Positions 9,208-17,579 of a stretch of DNA of 64,000 nucleotides are shown here, in pieces. The stretch lies in contig JAAAFW010000015.1 in assembly GCA_019352875.1 (NCBI GenBank), positions 782,046-846,045 on the forward strand, read 5' to 3'. The position numbers and the translations under genes were made by a program. Positions within the stretch are counted from its first letter, which is position 1. Each line of letters begins with the position of its first letter. The notes beneath the pieces are model-generated. The model did not search any database. It had not been told where the DNA came from and saw only the letters and a program-made list of their open reading frames with translations. This DNA is from Pedobacter cryoconitis (GTDB taxonomy: Bacteria > Bacteroidota > Bacteroidia > Sphingobacteriales > Sphingobacteriaceae).

Positions 9208-9957
9208 ATGACATTTCAAAAGAGAAAAAAAGAAATACTTCAGCTCCTTCAAAGATTAGGTGAAGCAGATATCAGACTGATAGCCGGTCATCTGAATATT
9301 TCTGAGGTAACTGTAAGAAGAGACCTGAATCTGCTGGCAGCAGAAAACCTTCTGCATCGGACACATGGAGGTGCGATGAGAGTGGATCCTTATGTTGATA
9401 GTAGTACTTATCAAAATAAATCTGACATCAATAAAACTGCTAAAGACAAGATATGCAGGAAAGCGGCCGAAGAGATACAAGAGGGAGACGTGATATTTAT
9501 GGATTGCGGCAGCACCGTATTTAATTTATGTCAATATATTAAACACAAAAAGATAAAAGTGATTACGAACTCTTTGCCCGTGGTCATCGAGCTTCAAAAC
9601 AGCGCAGCAACTATAAATATGATTGGTGGAGAAGTGAACCAGAAAAATCAGGCTGTACATGGAAAAATGGCAGTGGCGCATATCAAAAAATATCATGCGA
9701 CAAAAGCTTTCCTGGGCATAGATGGAATAACTGCAGAAGGTTTATATGCGAACAGTGAACTGGAAGCATCCAATACCCAGGCAATGGCATCACAAAGCGA
9801 GAAAACGTTTCTTCTTTGTGATTCCGGTAAAGTAGGGAAAAAGGCCTATTTAAGATTTGCAGAGGTTAATTTAGTCCATACGCTGATAACCAATCAGGAC
9901 GGCGAAGAGATTAACCAGCTAAAAGAGAAAGGCGTGCAAGTAATTATTGTAAATTAA
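9208..9957 (+). CDS. DeoR/GlpR family transcriptional regulator
   Basis: A sugar-phosphate-responsive repressor of 249 residues from the preferred ATG at 9208 (the ATG at 9175 would add 11 residues with no family likeness). The N-terminal DeoR helix-turn-helix spans about 3-57 (EILQLLQRLGEADI, then SEVTVRRDLNLL, then LHRTHGGAM). The C-terminal sugar-isomerase-like effector domain has MDCGSTVFNL and FLGIDGI, which bind a phosphorylated sugar in the family. Divergence from nudK suggests the ligand comes from mannose or nucleotide-sugar metabolism; that link is inference. Confidence 0.92.
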   Translation: MTFQKRKKEILQLLQRLGEADIRLIAGHLNISEVTVRRDLNLLAAENLLHRTHGGAMRVDPYVDSSTYQNKSDINKTAKDKICRKAAEEIQEGDVIFMDCGSTVFNLCQYIKHKKIKVITNSLPVVIELQNSAATINMIGGEVNQKNQAVHGKMAVAHIKKYHATKAFLGIDGITAEGLYANSELEASNTQAMASQSEKTFLLCDSGKVGKKAYLRFAEVNLVHTLITNQDGEEINQLKEKGVQVIIVN

Positions 9958-9958
9958 C

Positions 9959-10246
9959 CTATAGATATCTTGACAATAATTGCTCCCACTCCTGCTCTAA
10001 AGTAACATCAGGACGTGAAAATCCTGATTTTCGATACCAATAATCGGCATTCCAGATATCCCCTTCCTTTCTGTGCAGGTATGCATGAACATGAGAAGAA
10101 GCCTTGTCTTCCAGATGGTCTATCTGATCGTGGGCCTTTTTCCAATCCCCGCGACCGTCATACCAGAGCGCCAGTAAATGAGGTGCCAGATCTGAAGGGA
10201 GTTTTCCATCAGAGACAGACTGTTTGAAATTCTGAATATTTGCCAT
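9959..10246 (-). CDS. Conserved small TPR-like protein
   Basis: A 95-residue soluble protein with no signal peptide. Residues 20-80 look like two or three TPR-type helices: WYDGRGDWKKAHDQIDHLED, then HAYLHRKEGDIWNADYWYRK. I recognise the HRKEGD..NADYWYR block from unnamed conserved proteins in several bacterial phyla; none has a function I can name. It overlaps nothing and ends one base past the convergent DeoR gene stop. It shares its strand with the downstream end of ggt, 17 bases away. Confidence 0.7.
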   Translation of the reverse strand: MANIQNFKQSVSDGKLPSDLAPHLLALWYDGRGDWKKAHDQIDHLEDKASSHVHAYLHRKEGDIWNADYWYRKSGFSRPDVTLEQEWEQLLSRYL

Positions 10247-10263
10247 TTTATTTCATTTAAAGG

Positions 10264-12150
10264 CTACCAGCCTATTCCATAATCTTCACCATGATTGCTC
10301 GAACCACCCCAAAGACTTTGGTGTTTCCAGTCAAAGTAAACTGCATTAATCGGTCCGCTTGTCCTGTCGCTGTAAGTTGGCGTATAACCCATCTTTTTCA
10401 GCGCTTCACGATCTTCTGGTTTGGTATTACTATTTAGTAAAATCTGACCCGGTTTAGGTAACCTGTCTTCTGTTTTGGTACCACCTAATGAAAGCCATAA
10501 CTGGTTTGTATTGAAGTTCGGCGCTTCTGCAGCTTGTTGCACATTCATACCAAACTCAGTCATATTTAAGAAGAACTGCAGCAAGTTTTGATCTTGTGTA
10601 TCACCACCCTGCACAGCAAAAGAAACGTAAGGTTTACCATCTTTTAAAGCCAGTGAAGGCGAGAGGGTAACTCTTGGACGTTTACCAGGAGCAACCACAT
10701 TAAAAGGGTTAATAGTTGAATCCAATACAAAACTCTGCATACGCTGACTCATCCCCATACCCGTATTTCCGGCTATAGTGGCGGGTAACCAGCCTCCGCT
10801 CGGTGTAATTGAGACAATCCAGCCTTCTTTATCGGCAGCCTCAACCGAAGTAGTTCCTAACCATAGTCTTTCCTGATAGACCTCATCTTTTGAATTATTC
10901 GTCAGATCATGCGTAGGAGCGAAATTCCGCTGGGTTGTATCCATTTCAAAACCTCTTGATTTCAACAGGTGTAAATAAGGATTGGTCTTACCCTCAAAAG
11001 GATAAGGATCACCTGGACCAATGTTAGGGTTGTTTTTATCAAATGAGATCAGCTTGGCGCGTTGACGGGCATAATCTTTACTTAGCAGACCTTTCATGGG
11101 TTCCTGAGGACTGAAGTTCGGATCACCGTAATAAAAGTCGCGATCAGCAAAAGCAAGGTTCATCGCCTGGTACAGCGTATGAATATATTTAGGACTGTTA
11201 AAGCCCATTGCCTTAAGGTCAAAATTTTCAAGAATATTTAATGCCTGCAGCATAACCGGCCCCTGTGTCCATTGCCTTAGCTTGTATACGTCAACTCCCT
11301 TATAATTAACCTTTACAGGTTCTTCTTCGACAGGCTTCCAGTTAGCCAGATCAGCCATAGTAATTAAGCCTCCCTGTTCTTTACTGCCTCTTACAAACTC
11401 CTGCGCAATATCGCCTTTATAAAAGCGGTCGTACGCAGCCATAAGCGCCTGCTTTCTGTTTTTCCCCTGCTTAAGCGCAGCTTTTTCGGCCGCAACTAAT
11501 TTCGACAAAGTCTCAAACAGATCTTTTTGTACAAATATTTCGCCCGCTTCAGGCGCTTCTCTTTTTTCTCCCGGATGAGTTAGCAATACTTTCTTACTAT
11601 AAGGCCACTGTTTGATCTTATCCTTGTTCTTTTCAATCATATTGGCTGCCTGCGCTTCAATCGGATAACCTTTAGCCAGCTCCATGGAAGGTGCCAGTAC
11701 TTGCTCCAGACTCATTGTACCGTAATTAGCCAGCATATAAATCAGTCCTCCGGGCGTACCTGGAGTGGTAGCTGCAAGCGGGCCGTATTCAGGTGGAAAA
11801 TTATATCCTTTACTCTTGAAGAACTCGGGTGTTGCCCCGGTAGGTGCCACTCCCATTGCATTAATCGCAATTACTTTTTTTGTTTTAGGGTTATAAAGCA
11901 ACAACTGCGTTTCACCGCCCCAGCTTAATGTGTCCCACATCGTACAGGTTGCTCCAAGCATTGCACAGGCAGCGTCAACGGCATTCCCTCCCTGCTGGAA
12001 GATCATAGCACCTGCTGTAGCAGCTAATGGCTTTCCGGTAATAGCCATCCAGTTCTTACCATGAAGAACTGGTTTTTGAGTCTGTTGTGCGAATACAGGG
12101 TTTGCATAGCAGAACGAAGAGATAACGAGGGCGGATAGTAGTCTTTTCAT
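10264..12150 (-). CDS. ggt: Gamma-glutamyltransferase
   Basis: A periplasmic or surface enzyme that cleaves the gamma-glutamyl bond of glutathione and related peptides, 628 residues. A signal peptide covers 1-21 (ending VFAQ). The catalytic N-terminal Thr released by self-cleavage should be T433 or T434 in LGTTSVEAAD, which fits the usual large plus small subunit split. The small-subunit glycine-rich SGGWLP and GNTGMGMS follow. The family motif is normally TTHxS; here the His is missing (TTSVE), a variation seen in some divergent members, so activity should not be taken for granted. Confidence 0.88.
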   Translation of the reverse strand: MKRLLSALVISSFCYANPVFAQQTQKPVLHGKNWMAITGKPLAATAGAMIFQQGGNAVDAACAMLGATCTMWDTLSWGGETQLLLYNPKTKKVIAINAMGVAPTGATPEFFKSKGYNFPPEYGPLAATTPGTPGGLIYMLANYGTMSLEQVLAPSMELAKGYPIEAQAANMIEKNKDKIKQWPYSKKVLLTHPGEKREAPEAGEIFVQKDLFETLSKLVAAEKAALKQGKNRKQALMAAYDRFYKGDIAQEFVRGSKEQGGLITMADLANWKPVEEEPVKVNYKGVDVYKLRQWTQGPVMLQALNILENFDLKAMGFNSPKYIHTLYQAMNLAFADRDFYYGDPNFSPQEPMKGLLSKDYARQRAKLISFDKNNPNIGPGDPYPFEGKTNPYLHLLKSRGFEMDTTQRNFAPTHDLTNNSKDEVYQERLWLGTTSVEAADKEGWIVSITPSGGWLPATIAGNTGMGMSQRMQSFVLDSTINPFNVVAPGKRPRVTLSPSLALKDGKPYVSFAVQGGDTQDQNLLQFFLNMTEFGMNVQQAAEAPNFNTNQLWLSLGGTKTEDRLPKPGQILLNSNTKPEDREALKKMGYTPTYSDRTSGPINAVYFDWKHQSLWGGSSNHGEDYGIGW

Positions 12151-12229
12151 AAAATTTTAAGATGGCTAAAATTAGCTATTTAATGCAGATGCAGAATCAA
12201 AAGAGCCGACCGTTTTTGTCACATTCTGG

Positions 12230-12655
12230 CTACTCTGAAATTAGACCATCTGCCATCAGTTGTTTAAAAACTGAGAGCACACCGGGTACCTGTGCAGGTT
12301 CGGAAAGGTATGTTTCCAGGTCAAAATAAGCAACCTCTTCAATTTCATTAGTTGGTTTGATTTCTTCGGTCAGTTCATAAAGAAAACAATCCTGCTCCAT
12401 CTGGATATTTGTATTTTCTCCAAATGCAGGAGCAGTTATATGTGTGTACAGCTTTAAATTATTTGCCGCCAGGTCAATATCCAGCTCTTCCTTTATTTCC
12501 CGCTGTATCGCATCCAGGGAAGTCTCTCCCTGATCAATTTTACCACCAGGAAGATACCAGGCCTTCTTATTCCGGCTGTATGCCAGCAATAGTTTTCCAT
12601 CACGTAATACCACAAGCCCTGCAGTGTATAATTTAATCATATTAGTATCTATCAT
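12230..12655 (-). CDS. Nudix hydrolase
   Basis: A 141-residue Nudix protein, Mg-dependent hydrolysis of a nucleoside diphosphate linked to another group. The Nudix box is complete: GGKIDQGETSLDAIQREIKE followed by EL, with the REIKEEL catalytic helix. The substrate cannot be told. The ATG at 12655 lies inside the preceding repeat-protein gene (14-bp overlap); the ATG at 12640 would begin just after that gene's stop and is nearly as likely. The tight spacing suggests translational coupling. Confidence 0.88.
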   Translation of the reverse strand: MIDTNMIKLYTAGLVVLRDGKLLLAYSRNKKAWYLPGGKIDQGETSLDAIQREIKEELDIDLAANNLKLYTHITAPAFGENTNIQMEQDCFLYELTEEIKPTNEIEEVAYFDLETYLSEPAQVPGVLSVFKQLMADGLISE

Positions 12656-13220
12656 TTCTTCCTCCTCTCCAATTATTGTTATTATTTATTTTACCTATTA
12701 CAGAAACTCTGGAGGTATTACCCTGAATAGATTTTATCCTGCCAAAATCTTCATCTCTGTCAAACTTATTAAAATATTCTATTTTCACGGGCCCCACCAG
12801 CTTGACTTTCCCTTTTGGATCGTTAATATCAAAAGTGTTATAATACTCTATATTAATGTCTCCTATCGATTTCAGCAAACCAAATTTGTCATGGATATCA
12901 AATTTATTATAGTAAGTAAACTGAAGGTTCCCGATCGATTTAATTTTCCCCGTTGGATCATGCATATCAAAACGGTCATAATAACTAACCCTGAAATCAG
13001 GTCTGTCTATGCTGTTTCTTCTACCAGATCCCGTAGATTCCATTTGCTCAATCTGCCCGCTGTCATCTATCGTAACCATTACATCATTATCCAGCAGCAG
13101 TTCGATATACCTGAAACTATCACGGTTATTGTCAATAAAAAAACGCGCACTGGTAACTGTTTGCGCCTGTAAAAAGAATACCGGACAGAGCAGCAGTACG
13201 CTTAAAAAAACCTTTTTCAT
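12642..13220 (-). CDS. Secreted protein with four 23-residue repeats
   Basis: 192 residues with a signal peptide at 1-20 (FFLQAQ). Four tandem 23-residue repeats begin at residues 80, 103, 126 and 149, with the consensus YYNKFDIHDPxGKIKSIGxxxIE. Each has an aromatic pair, FD, a D/N-rich turn, and a K-S-I-G strand. The repeats probably form a regular beta structure. The C-terminus is Asn- and Arg-rich. I know no named family; similar repeats occur in hypothetical Bacteroidota proteins. The gene precedes and slightly overlaps a Nudix gene. Confidence 0.8.
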   Translation of the reverse strand: MKKVFLSVLLLCPVFFLQAQTVTSARFFIDNNRDSFRYIELLLDNDVMVTIDDSGQIEQMESTGSGRRNSIDRPDFRVSYYDRFDMHDPTGKIKSIGNLQFTYYNKFDIHDKFGLLKSIGDINIEYYNTFDINDPKGKVKLVGPVKIEYFNKFDRDEDFGRIKSIQGNTSRVSVIGKINNNNNWRGGRNDRY

Positions 13221-13299
13221 AAATTCAGAGGATTACATTTGTGTATCCCAAAGATCAAAAAATCGGCGAATATCCGAAACAAACAACAGCAATTTAAAA

Positions 13300-14175
13300 T
13301 TAAACTTTCCACCTCCGGTGCGACCATAACCAGTAAGCTGGTTGCCGCGTAATCGTCTGCTCCAACCTGTTCGAAAAGGCATGTGTAATTAAGTTTTCGG
13401 CTGTAGTTGACGCAGTGTCAGTGATCAGGGATAAACTAACCGTCCAGCTGTGCCTGCCCTGCGGAATCATATCTACGTAAACCACAACAGCATTGGTCGC
13501 CCGGGCAAGCTTTTCTGCACCATTAAACATCAGTGTGGGCTGACTGAGAAAGTCAACCTGACATTCAGCATGTTTTCCCGGAAACTGATCGGCAATAAAC
13601 AAGGAGAATTGCGGCTTTTCGGTTTGCCTTAATAAATGTCTTAACGCCCGCTGTGCTGGGATCAAACGCATACCGTGTCTGCCTCTGACACGGGTAACTA
13701 ATTTTGCCATCACTGAGTTGGACAAACGCTTATAAATTGCATTCACCTGAAAAGGCAACAATAAAGGCAGCACATTGAGGCACTCCCAATTGCCATAATG
13801 CCCCAGCACAGCGATTACATTTCTTTGTCCGCTAAAATATTCATCCAGTATCTCTGCATTCACAAGTTTAACCTGTTTAAGCTGCTGTTGACGACTGATT
13901 GAAAATAACCTGATAATTTCGACGATCATTGATGCAAGGTGCAGATAGAATTCCCTGGCCAGCAGTTCGATTTCACGATAGGATTTCAGCGGTAATGCTC
14001 TGGACAGATTCTGTAAAACTACATTATACCTGTACCTGAAAACCGCGTAGGACAAAAAAAACAAAGGTCTGCCAATTAATGCATTCAATATAAAATAAGG
14101 CAGCATCCCCAGTAAGTAGATCGGAGGAAAAATAAGGCAGTAAATGAAATTACTCTCAGGACGTTTTTTGGTCAT
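13300..14175 (-). CDS. LpxL/HtrB-like lipid A acyltransferase
   Basis: An inner-membrane lysophospholipid acyltransferase superfamily member of 291 residues, expected to add a secondary acyl chain to lipid A. One N-terminal membrane segment (about 12-35) precedes the catalytic HxxxxE motif HYGNWE (about 138-143). The conserved LFIADQFPG and FNGAEKLARATNA segments follow. I prefer the ATG at 14175 over the one at 14199, since residues before MTKKRP look unconserved. It is a monocistronic gene, divergent from the repeat-barrel gene. Confidence 0.88.
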   Translation of the reverse strand: MTKKRPESNFIYCLIFPPIYLLGMLPYFILNALIGRPLFFLSYAVFRYRYNVVLQNLSRALPLKSYREIELLAREFYLHLASMIVEIIRLFSISRQQQLKQVKLVNAEILDEYFSGQRNVIAVLGHYGNWECLNVLPLLLPFQVNAIYKRLSNSVMAKLVTRVRGRHGMRLIPAQRALRHLLRQTEKPQFSLFIADQFPGKHAECQVDFLSQPTLMFNGAEKLARATNAVVVYVDMIPQGRHSWTVSLSLITDTASTTAENLITHAFSNRLEQTITRQPAYWLWSHRRWKV

Positions 14176-14337
14176 CTTAATAAATTTAAGATAAGACAAC
14201 CAATTTGGTCTTTACCCCTATAACGGATCTTTATTCATAGCAATCAATTCCGTAGAAATTCAATTAATTGGAAATTGACGTAAGGGTAAAGGTAAGATTC
14301 CGTGTTATCGCTCTGAATACACGAAAAACAATACTAC

Positions 14338-15327
14338 ATGAACTCCAAATTTTACACCACCTTATTGCTATGCATGCTTTTCACCGGAATCCATTTAAAT
14401 GCGCAGAACTTAAAACAAGTCCGTACAAATGTTGGCCTGACTTATCCATTAAGCAGCAACTGGACAAATGCGCCAAAAGATACCAATAATTTCTCCTTGA
14501 ACATGCTGGCAGGCGTTTCGGCAGCAGAACGGGGGGTCGCTATAGCCGGCTTTACCAATATTATCCATCAAAATGCCTCCGGCTTTCAGGTTGCCGGCTT
14601 TTCCAATTATATCGGGCAACAAGCCAGCGGTACACAAGTCGCCGGCTTTATGAATACCTATAAAGGCGGCAAAGGAATGGCAATCGCCGGTTTCACGAAC
14701 TTATCCGGTGGCAATAGTGCTGGTCAGATCTCTGGATTTATGAATAAAAGTAAAGATGTCTATGCAGTTCAGCTTACCGGCTTTATTAATCTGGCAAAAA
14801 CGGTAAAAGGAATGCAGATCGCATTTATCAACATTGCGGATACCGCAAACCTGCAGATTGGAATTATCAACCTGTCCAAAAACGGGGAGAAGAGTCTGGG
14901 TCTTACCATTGATGAAAATCAGACCATGATGTTAACCTTCCGTTCCGGCGGTAATACGCTCTACGGGATCCTGGGTATAGGTTATAATTTCAAAAACAAA
15001 AAAGACAAATACGCCTATGAGGCAGGTATCGGCGCACATCTGCTGGAGATCCGTTCTTTCAGATTAAACGCAGAACTTACAGGCGGTGGTCTGGAAAGTT
15101 TTAAACGTGGAGACTATACCAAATCCACCTTACGAATAATGCCGGCATACAAAATCACACCAGCTCTAGAAATATTCGGCGGACCTTCCCTGAATTTTAT
15201 CCAAACCAGCTCTGAAGATGGTAAAAGGCTCACCAAACATTATCTATCAAGCTGGAACGGCAACAATAACAAAAATCTCTACGGCTTCTATATCGGCTAT
15301 TCTGCAGGCATACAACTGCTATTCTAA
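14338..15327 (+). CDS. Outer-membrane surface repeat protein (LA_2272-like)
   Basis: 329 residues with a signal peptide at 1-22 (HLNAQ). Residues 65-185 hold about eight short repeats of the form GxQxAGFxN plus a 6-8 residue loop (GVAIAGFTN, GFQVAGFSN, GTQVAGFMN and others). The C-terminal 145 residues are strand-rich and end LLF, as expected for an outer-membrane barrel. The C-terminal half matches that of the 17.6-19.3 kb protein: NGEKS, FRSGG, LYG, LGIGY and a GPxxNF..TSSEDG block appear in both. The repeat type resembles proteins named LA_2272 surface repeat family. Function unknown; it sits at the head of the sigma/FecR cluster. Confidence 0.8.
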   Translation: MNSKFYTTLLLCMLFTGIHLNAQNLKQVRTNVGLTYPLSSNWTNAPKDTNNFSLNMLAGVSAAERGVAIAGFTNIIHQNASGFQVAGFSNYIGQQASGTQVAGFMNTYKGGKGMAIAGFTNLSGGNSAGQISGFMNKSKDVYAVQLTGFINLAKTVKGMQIAFINIADTANLQIGIINLSKNGEKSLGLTIDENQTMMLTFRSGGNTLYGILGIGYNFKNKKDKYAYEAGIGAHLLEIRSFRLNAELTGGGLESFKRGDYTKSTLRIMPAYKITPALEIFGGPSLNFIQTSSEDGKRLTKHYLSSWNGNNNKNLYGFYIGYSAGIQLLF

Positions 15328-15381
15328 GACACAGAACTTTTACATACAAATCATATAATTAAAATTCAAAACAAAAAAAAC

Positions 15382-15954
15382 ATGAAAACTTTAAAATTGA
15401 CATTCGCTACTGCCCTTTTAGCTCTTGCTTCAACTGCTGTTAAAGCACAAAACACACCCGAACTAACTTATGGTGTTAAAGCCGGAGTAAGCTTCTCAAC
15501 ACTGAAAACCGGTCTGAATGCTATTAATGATAAATCAGGTAAAGTTGGTCTGAATGCAGGTGCATTTGCCAGGATCGGAAGTAATATATTCTTTCAACCA
15601 GAGGTAAACTATGTGTCTTTCAGCAACGAATATCGTTTCAATGAGACGAAATACGAATCTAAGTTCAAACAATTAAACGTTCCATTAATGGCCGGAATCA
15701 AGCTGATGAATACCGATCAGATGAACGTGAGAGTTTCTGCAGGCCCGGATTTGTATTACAACCTTAATACTCCGTCTGCACCAGCAGGTCATAAGTATAA
15801 GAACCTGTCTGTAGGGGGAGTTGTTAACGCTGGTATTGATGTAGGAAGTCTAACCTTTGATGCCCGTTACAGCCTTGGACTGAGTAAGCTGAATAAAGAC
15901 CTCGGACAGAAAACCAACATATTTAGCGTTAGCGTTGGTTTTAAATTTCAATAA
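15382..15954 (+). CDS. PorT-family outer-membrane beta-barrel protein
   Basis: 190 residues, signal peptide 1-22 (VKAQ), then an eight-strand type barrel: GVKAGVSFSTL, GAFARIG, FFQPEVNYVSF, PLMAGIKLM, SAGPDLYYNL, GVVNAGIDVG, ending SVGFKFQ. This is the general PorT/OMP_b-brl_2 fold of Bacteroidota. It lies between the repeat-barrel gene and the sigma factor gene on the same strand (54 and 40 bp gaps), so it is probably part of the same regulated group. Ligand unknown. Confidence 0.85.
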   Translation: MKTLKLTFATALLALASTAVKAQNTPELTYGVKAGVSFSTLKTGLNAINDKSGKVGLNAGAFARIGSNIFFQPEVNYVSFSNEYRFNETKYESKFKQLNVPLMAGIKLMNTDQMNVRVSAGPDLYYNLNTPSAPAGHKYKNLSVGGVVNAGIDVGSLTFDARYSLGLSKLNKDLGQKTNIFSVSVGFKFQ

Positions 15955-15994
15955 TATTAAGTTTGATCCGATCAATCTGCGAAAGAACAGCTAA

Positions 15995-16561
15995 ATGGAG
16001 TATACTCAAAACAATACCTCCCTGGAAAATGAAGCAGCATTTGAAAAACTGTTTAAGACCCATTTCAGAGAGCTTCATGCCTATGCCTATAGCCTGTTAA
16101 AAGACTGGGATCTCGCCGAAGATACTGTTCAGCAAGTATTTCTTAAATTATTAGAGAAAAACGAGTGGATGCTTCTACAGACTGCTGTAAGGTCCTATTT
16201 ATATAAAGCAGTCTATCATGACGCCCTGAATTATATCAGAAGGCAGAAAGTCCAGTTAAAATATCAGAACATTACGGTACACGGCATGAAAAATCATACA
16301 GACGATGCTGCAGGCAGATTAAAAATGAGTGAACTCGAGCAGCACCTGAGCAGTGCATTAAATAAACTTCCCGAAAAATGCAGGGCAATCTTCCATCTAA
16401 GCCGTTTTGAAGAGCTAAAATATCAAGAAATCGCTACCCGGCTTGATATTTCCATTAAAACTGTAGAAAGCCAGATGGGAAAAGCATTAAGAATATTGAG
16501 AGCAGAAATGAAAGATTTTCTGCCTCTCATTTCTATTGTACTATTTAAAATATTTAGATGA
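15995..16561 (+). CDS. ECF-type RNA polymerase sigma factor
   Basis: 188 residues. Sigma region 2 covers about 18-90 (FEKLFKTHFRELHAYAYSLLKD, DLAEDTVQQVFLKLLEKN with a WMLL following) and region 4 about 120-175 (ALNKLPEKCRAIFHLSR, then YQEIATRLDISIKTVESQM). It is of the FecI-like Bacteroidota ECF group. Its stop overlaps the anti-sigma start in an ATGA, so the two are translated together. No SusC/SusD pair follows, which is unusual for this group; the candidate signal receptor is the STN-repeat barrel encoded convergently. Confidence 0.95.
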   Translation: MEYTQNNTSLENEAAFEKLFKTHFRELHAYAYSLLKDWDLAEDTVQQVFLKLLEKNEWMLLQTAVRSYLYKAVYHDALNYIRRQKVQLKYQNITVHGMKNHTDDAAGRLKMSELEQHLSSALNKLPEKCRAIFHLSRFEELKYQEIATRLDISIKTVESQMGKALRILRAEMKDFLPLISIVLFKIFR

Positions 16562-17544
16562 TGAAAGGGAACATGAGCGAAGATATACTGATCAAATATT
16601 TACTCGAAGAAGCAAATGCAGTAGAAAAAACAGAAACTGAGGCATGGGTTAACGCCGATCTTAAAAACGCGAAGAAACTCGCAGACCTGAGAATTATTCT
16701 GGAAACAAGCAGAAAGCTGACCGTATCCAGTCCCTTAAATGAAGAACAGGCCTGGTCTAATTTCAAGGTAAGAAAAGAAAAGCAAACTCAGGATCCCGTA
16801 TTATTAAGACCTGTCCAAGCACGATATAGTTGGGTGAAAATTGCAGCAGCTGTATTACTGGTTTCTGCGGCAGGCTGGATGTACAGCTATTTATATCACC
16901 CTGGACAGGACGAGTTGAACACACTCACCTTAACCAGCACAGATAAATTCATTACAGATACATTACCAGATGGTTCTATCGTTCATCTAAATAAAAATTC
17001 AAGCATTACATATGCGAAGAATTTCAGTAAACACAGAAACATCAATTTGAAAGGAGAAGCTTTTTTTGAGGTTAAACACGGAATAAAATCGGCTTTTACC
17101 GTCAGCGTAAATGATGTCCTTGTAAAGGATATTGGTACTGCGTTCAATGTCAAAGCGAATCTGGGTAAGACCGAAGTGATCGTAGAACAAGGTATTGTAG
17201 AAGTAAGTAAAGCCGCAAAGACCATCCGGCTAAATGAAAATGAGATGGTCAATATCAAGAACGGTAACGAGGAAATGATAGTTGAAAAAAGCCCGGATCA
17301 TCTGTACAATTATTACCGGAGCAAAATTTTCACAGCAAACAATACATCGCTCGATCGCCTGGTTAAGGTATTAAATGAGGCCTACGGGGCTGATATCCGT
17401 ATCGATAATAAAACATTAAGTCAGATTCCAATTACCTTGACGATCAGATGGGACAGTCCGTTAGCAGATATCCTGGAGATTATACAGGAAACTACTCCGG
17501 AGATCCGTATCGAAAAGACCGGAAGTATAATCCACCTCCGTTAA
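16558..17544 (+). CDS. FecR-type anti-sigma factor
   Basis: 328 residues. The N-terminal cytoplasmic part (1-90) should hold the partner sigma factor. A membrane segment follows at about 95-115, then the periplasmic FecR domain at about 120-215 (LPDGSIVHLNKNSSITY, then GEAFFEV, and TAFNVKA). A C-terminal STN-like DUF4974 domain spans about 258-328 (SLDRLVKVLNEAYGADIRID). The FecR C-terminus normally contacts the STN domain of an outer-membrane receptor, which makes the neighbouring STN protein the natural partner. It overlaps the sigma gene by 4 bp. Confidence 0.95.
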   Translation: MMKGNMSEDILIKYLLEEANAVEKTETEAWVNADLKNAKKLADLRIILETSRKLTVSSPLNEEQAWSNFKVRKEKQTQDPVLLRPVQARYSWVKIAAAVLLVSAAGWMYSYLYHPGQDELNTLTLTSTDKFITDTLPDGSIVHLNKNSSITYAKNFSKHRNINLKGEAFFEVKHGIKSAFTVSVNDVLVKDIGTAFNVKANLGKTEVIVEQGIVEVSKAAKTIRLNENEMVNIKNGNEEMIVEKSPDHLYNYYRSKIFTANNTSLDRLVKVLNEAYGADIRIDNKTLSQIPITLTIRWDSPLADILEIIQETTPEIRIEKTGSIIHLR

Positions 17545-17548
17545 ATCT

Positions 17549-17579
17549 AAAGGGTTGTAATCTAAAATTACAACCCTTT
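17549..17579. terminator. Bidirectional terminator between fecR and STN-barrel gene
   Basis: A 13-bp perfect stem (17549-17561 and 17567-17579, AAAGGGTTGTAAT) with a 5-nt loop lies between the convergent stops at 17544 and 17578, with A/T-rich flanks that serve both directions. Confidence 0.85.

Noticed and set aside
12624..13172. Long plus-strand frame opposite the 23-residue-repeat gene.
   Set aside because: It is the antisense shadow of a gene with a signal peptide and clear protein repeats; its own protein has biased composition and no motif.
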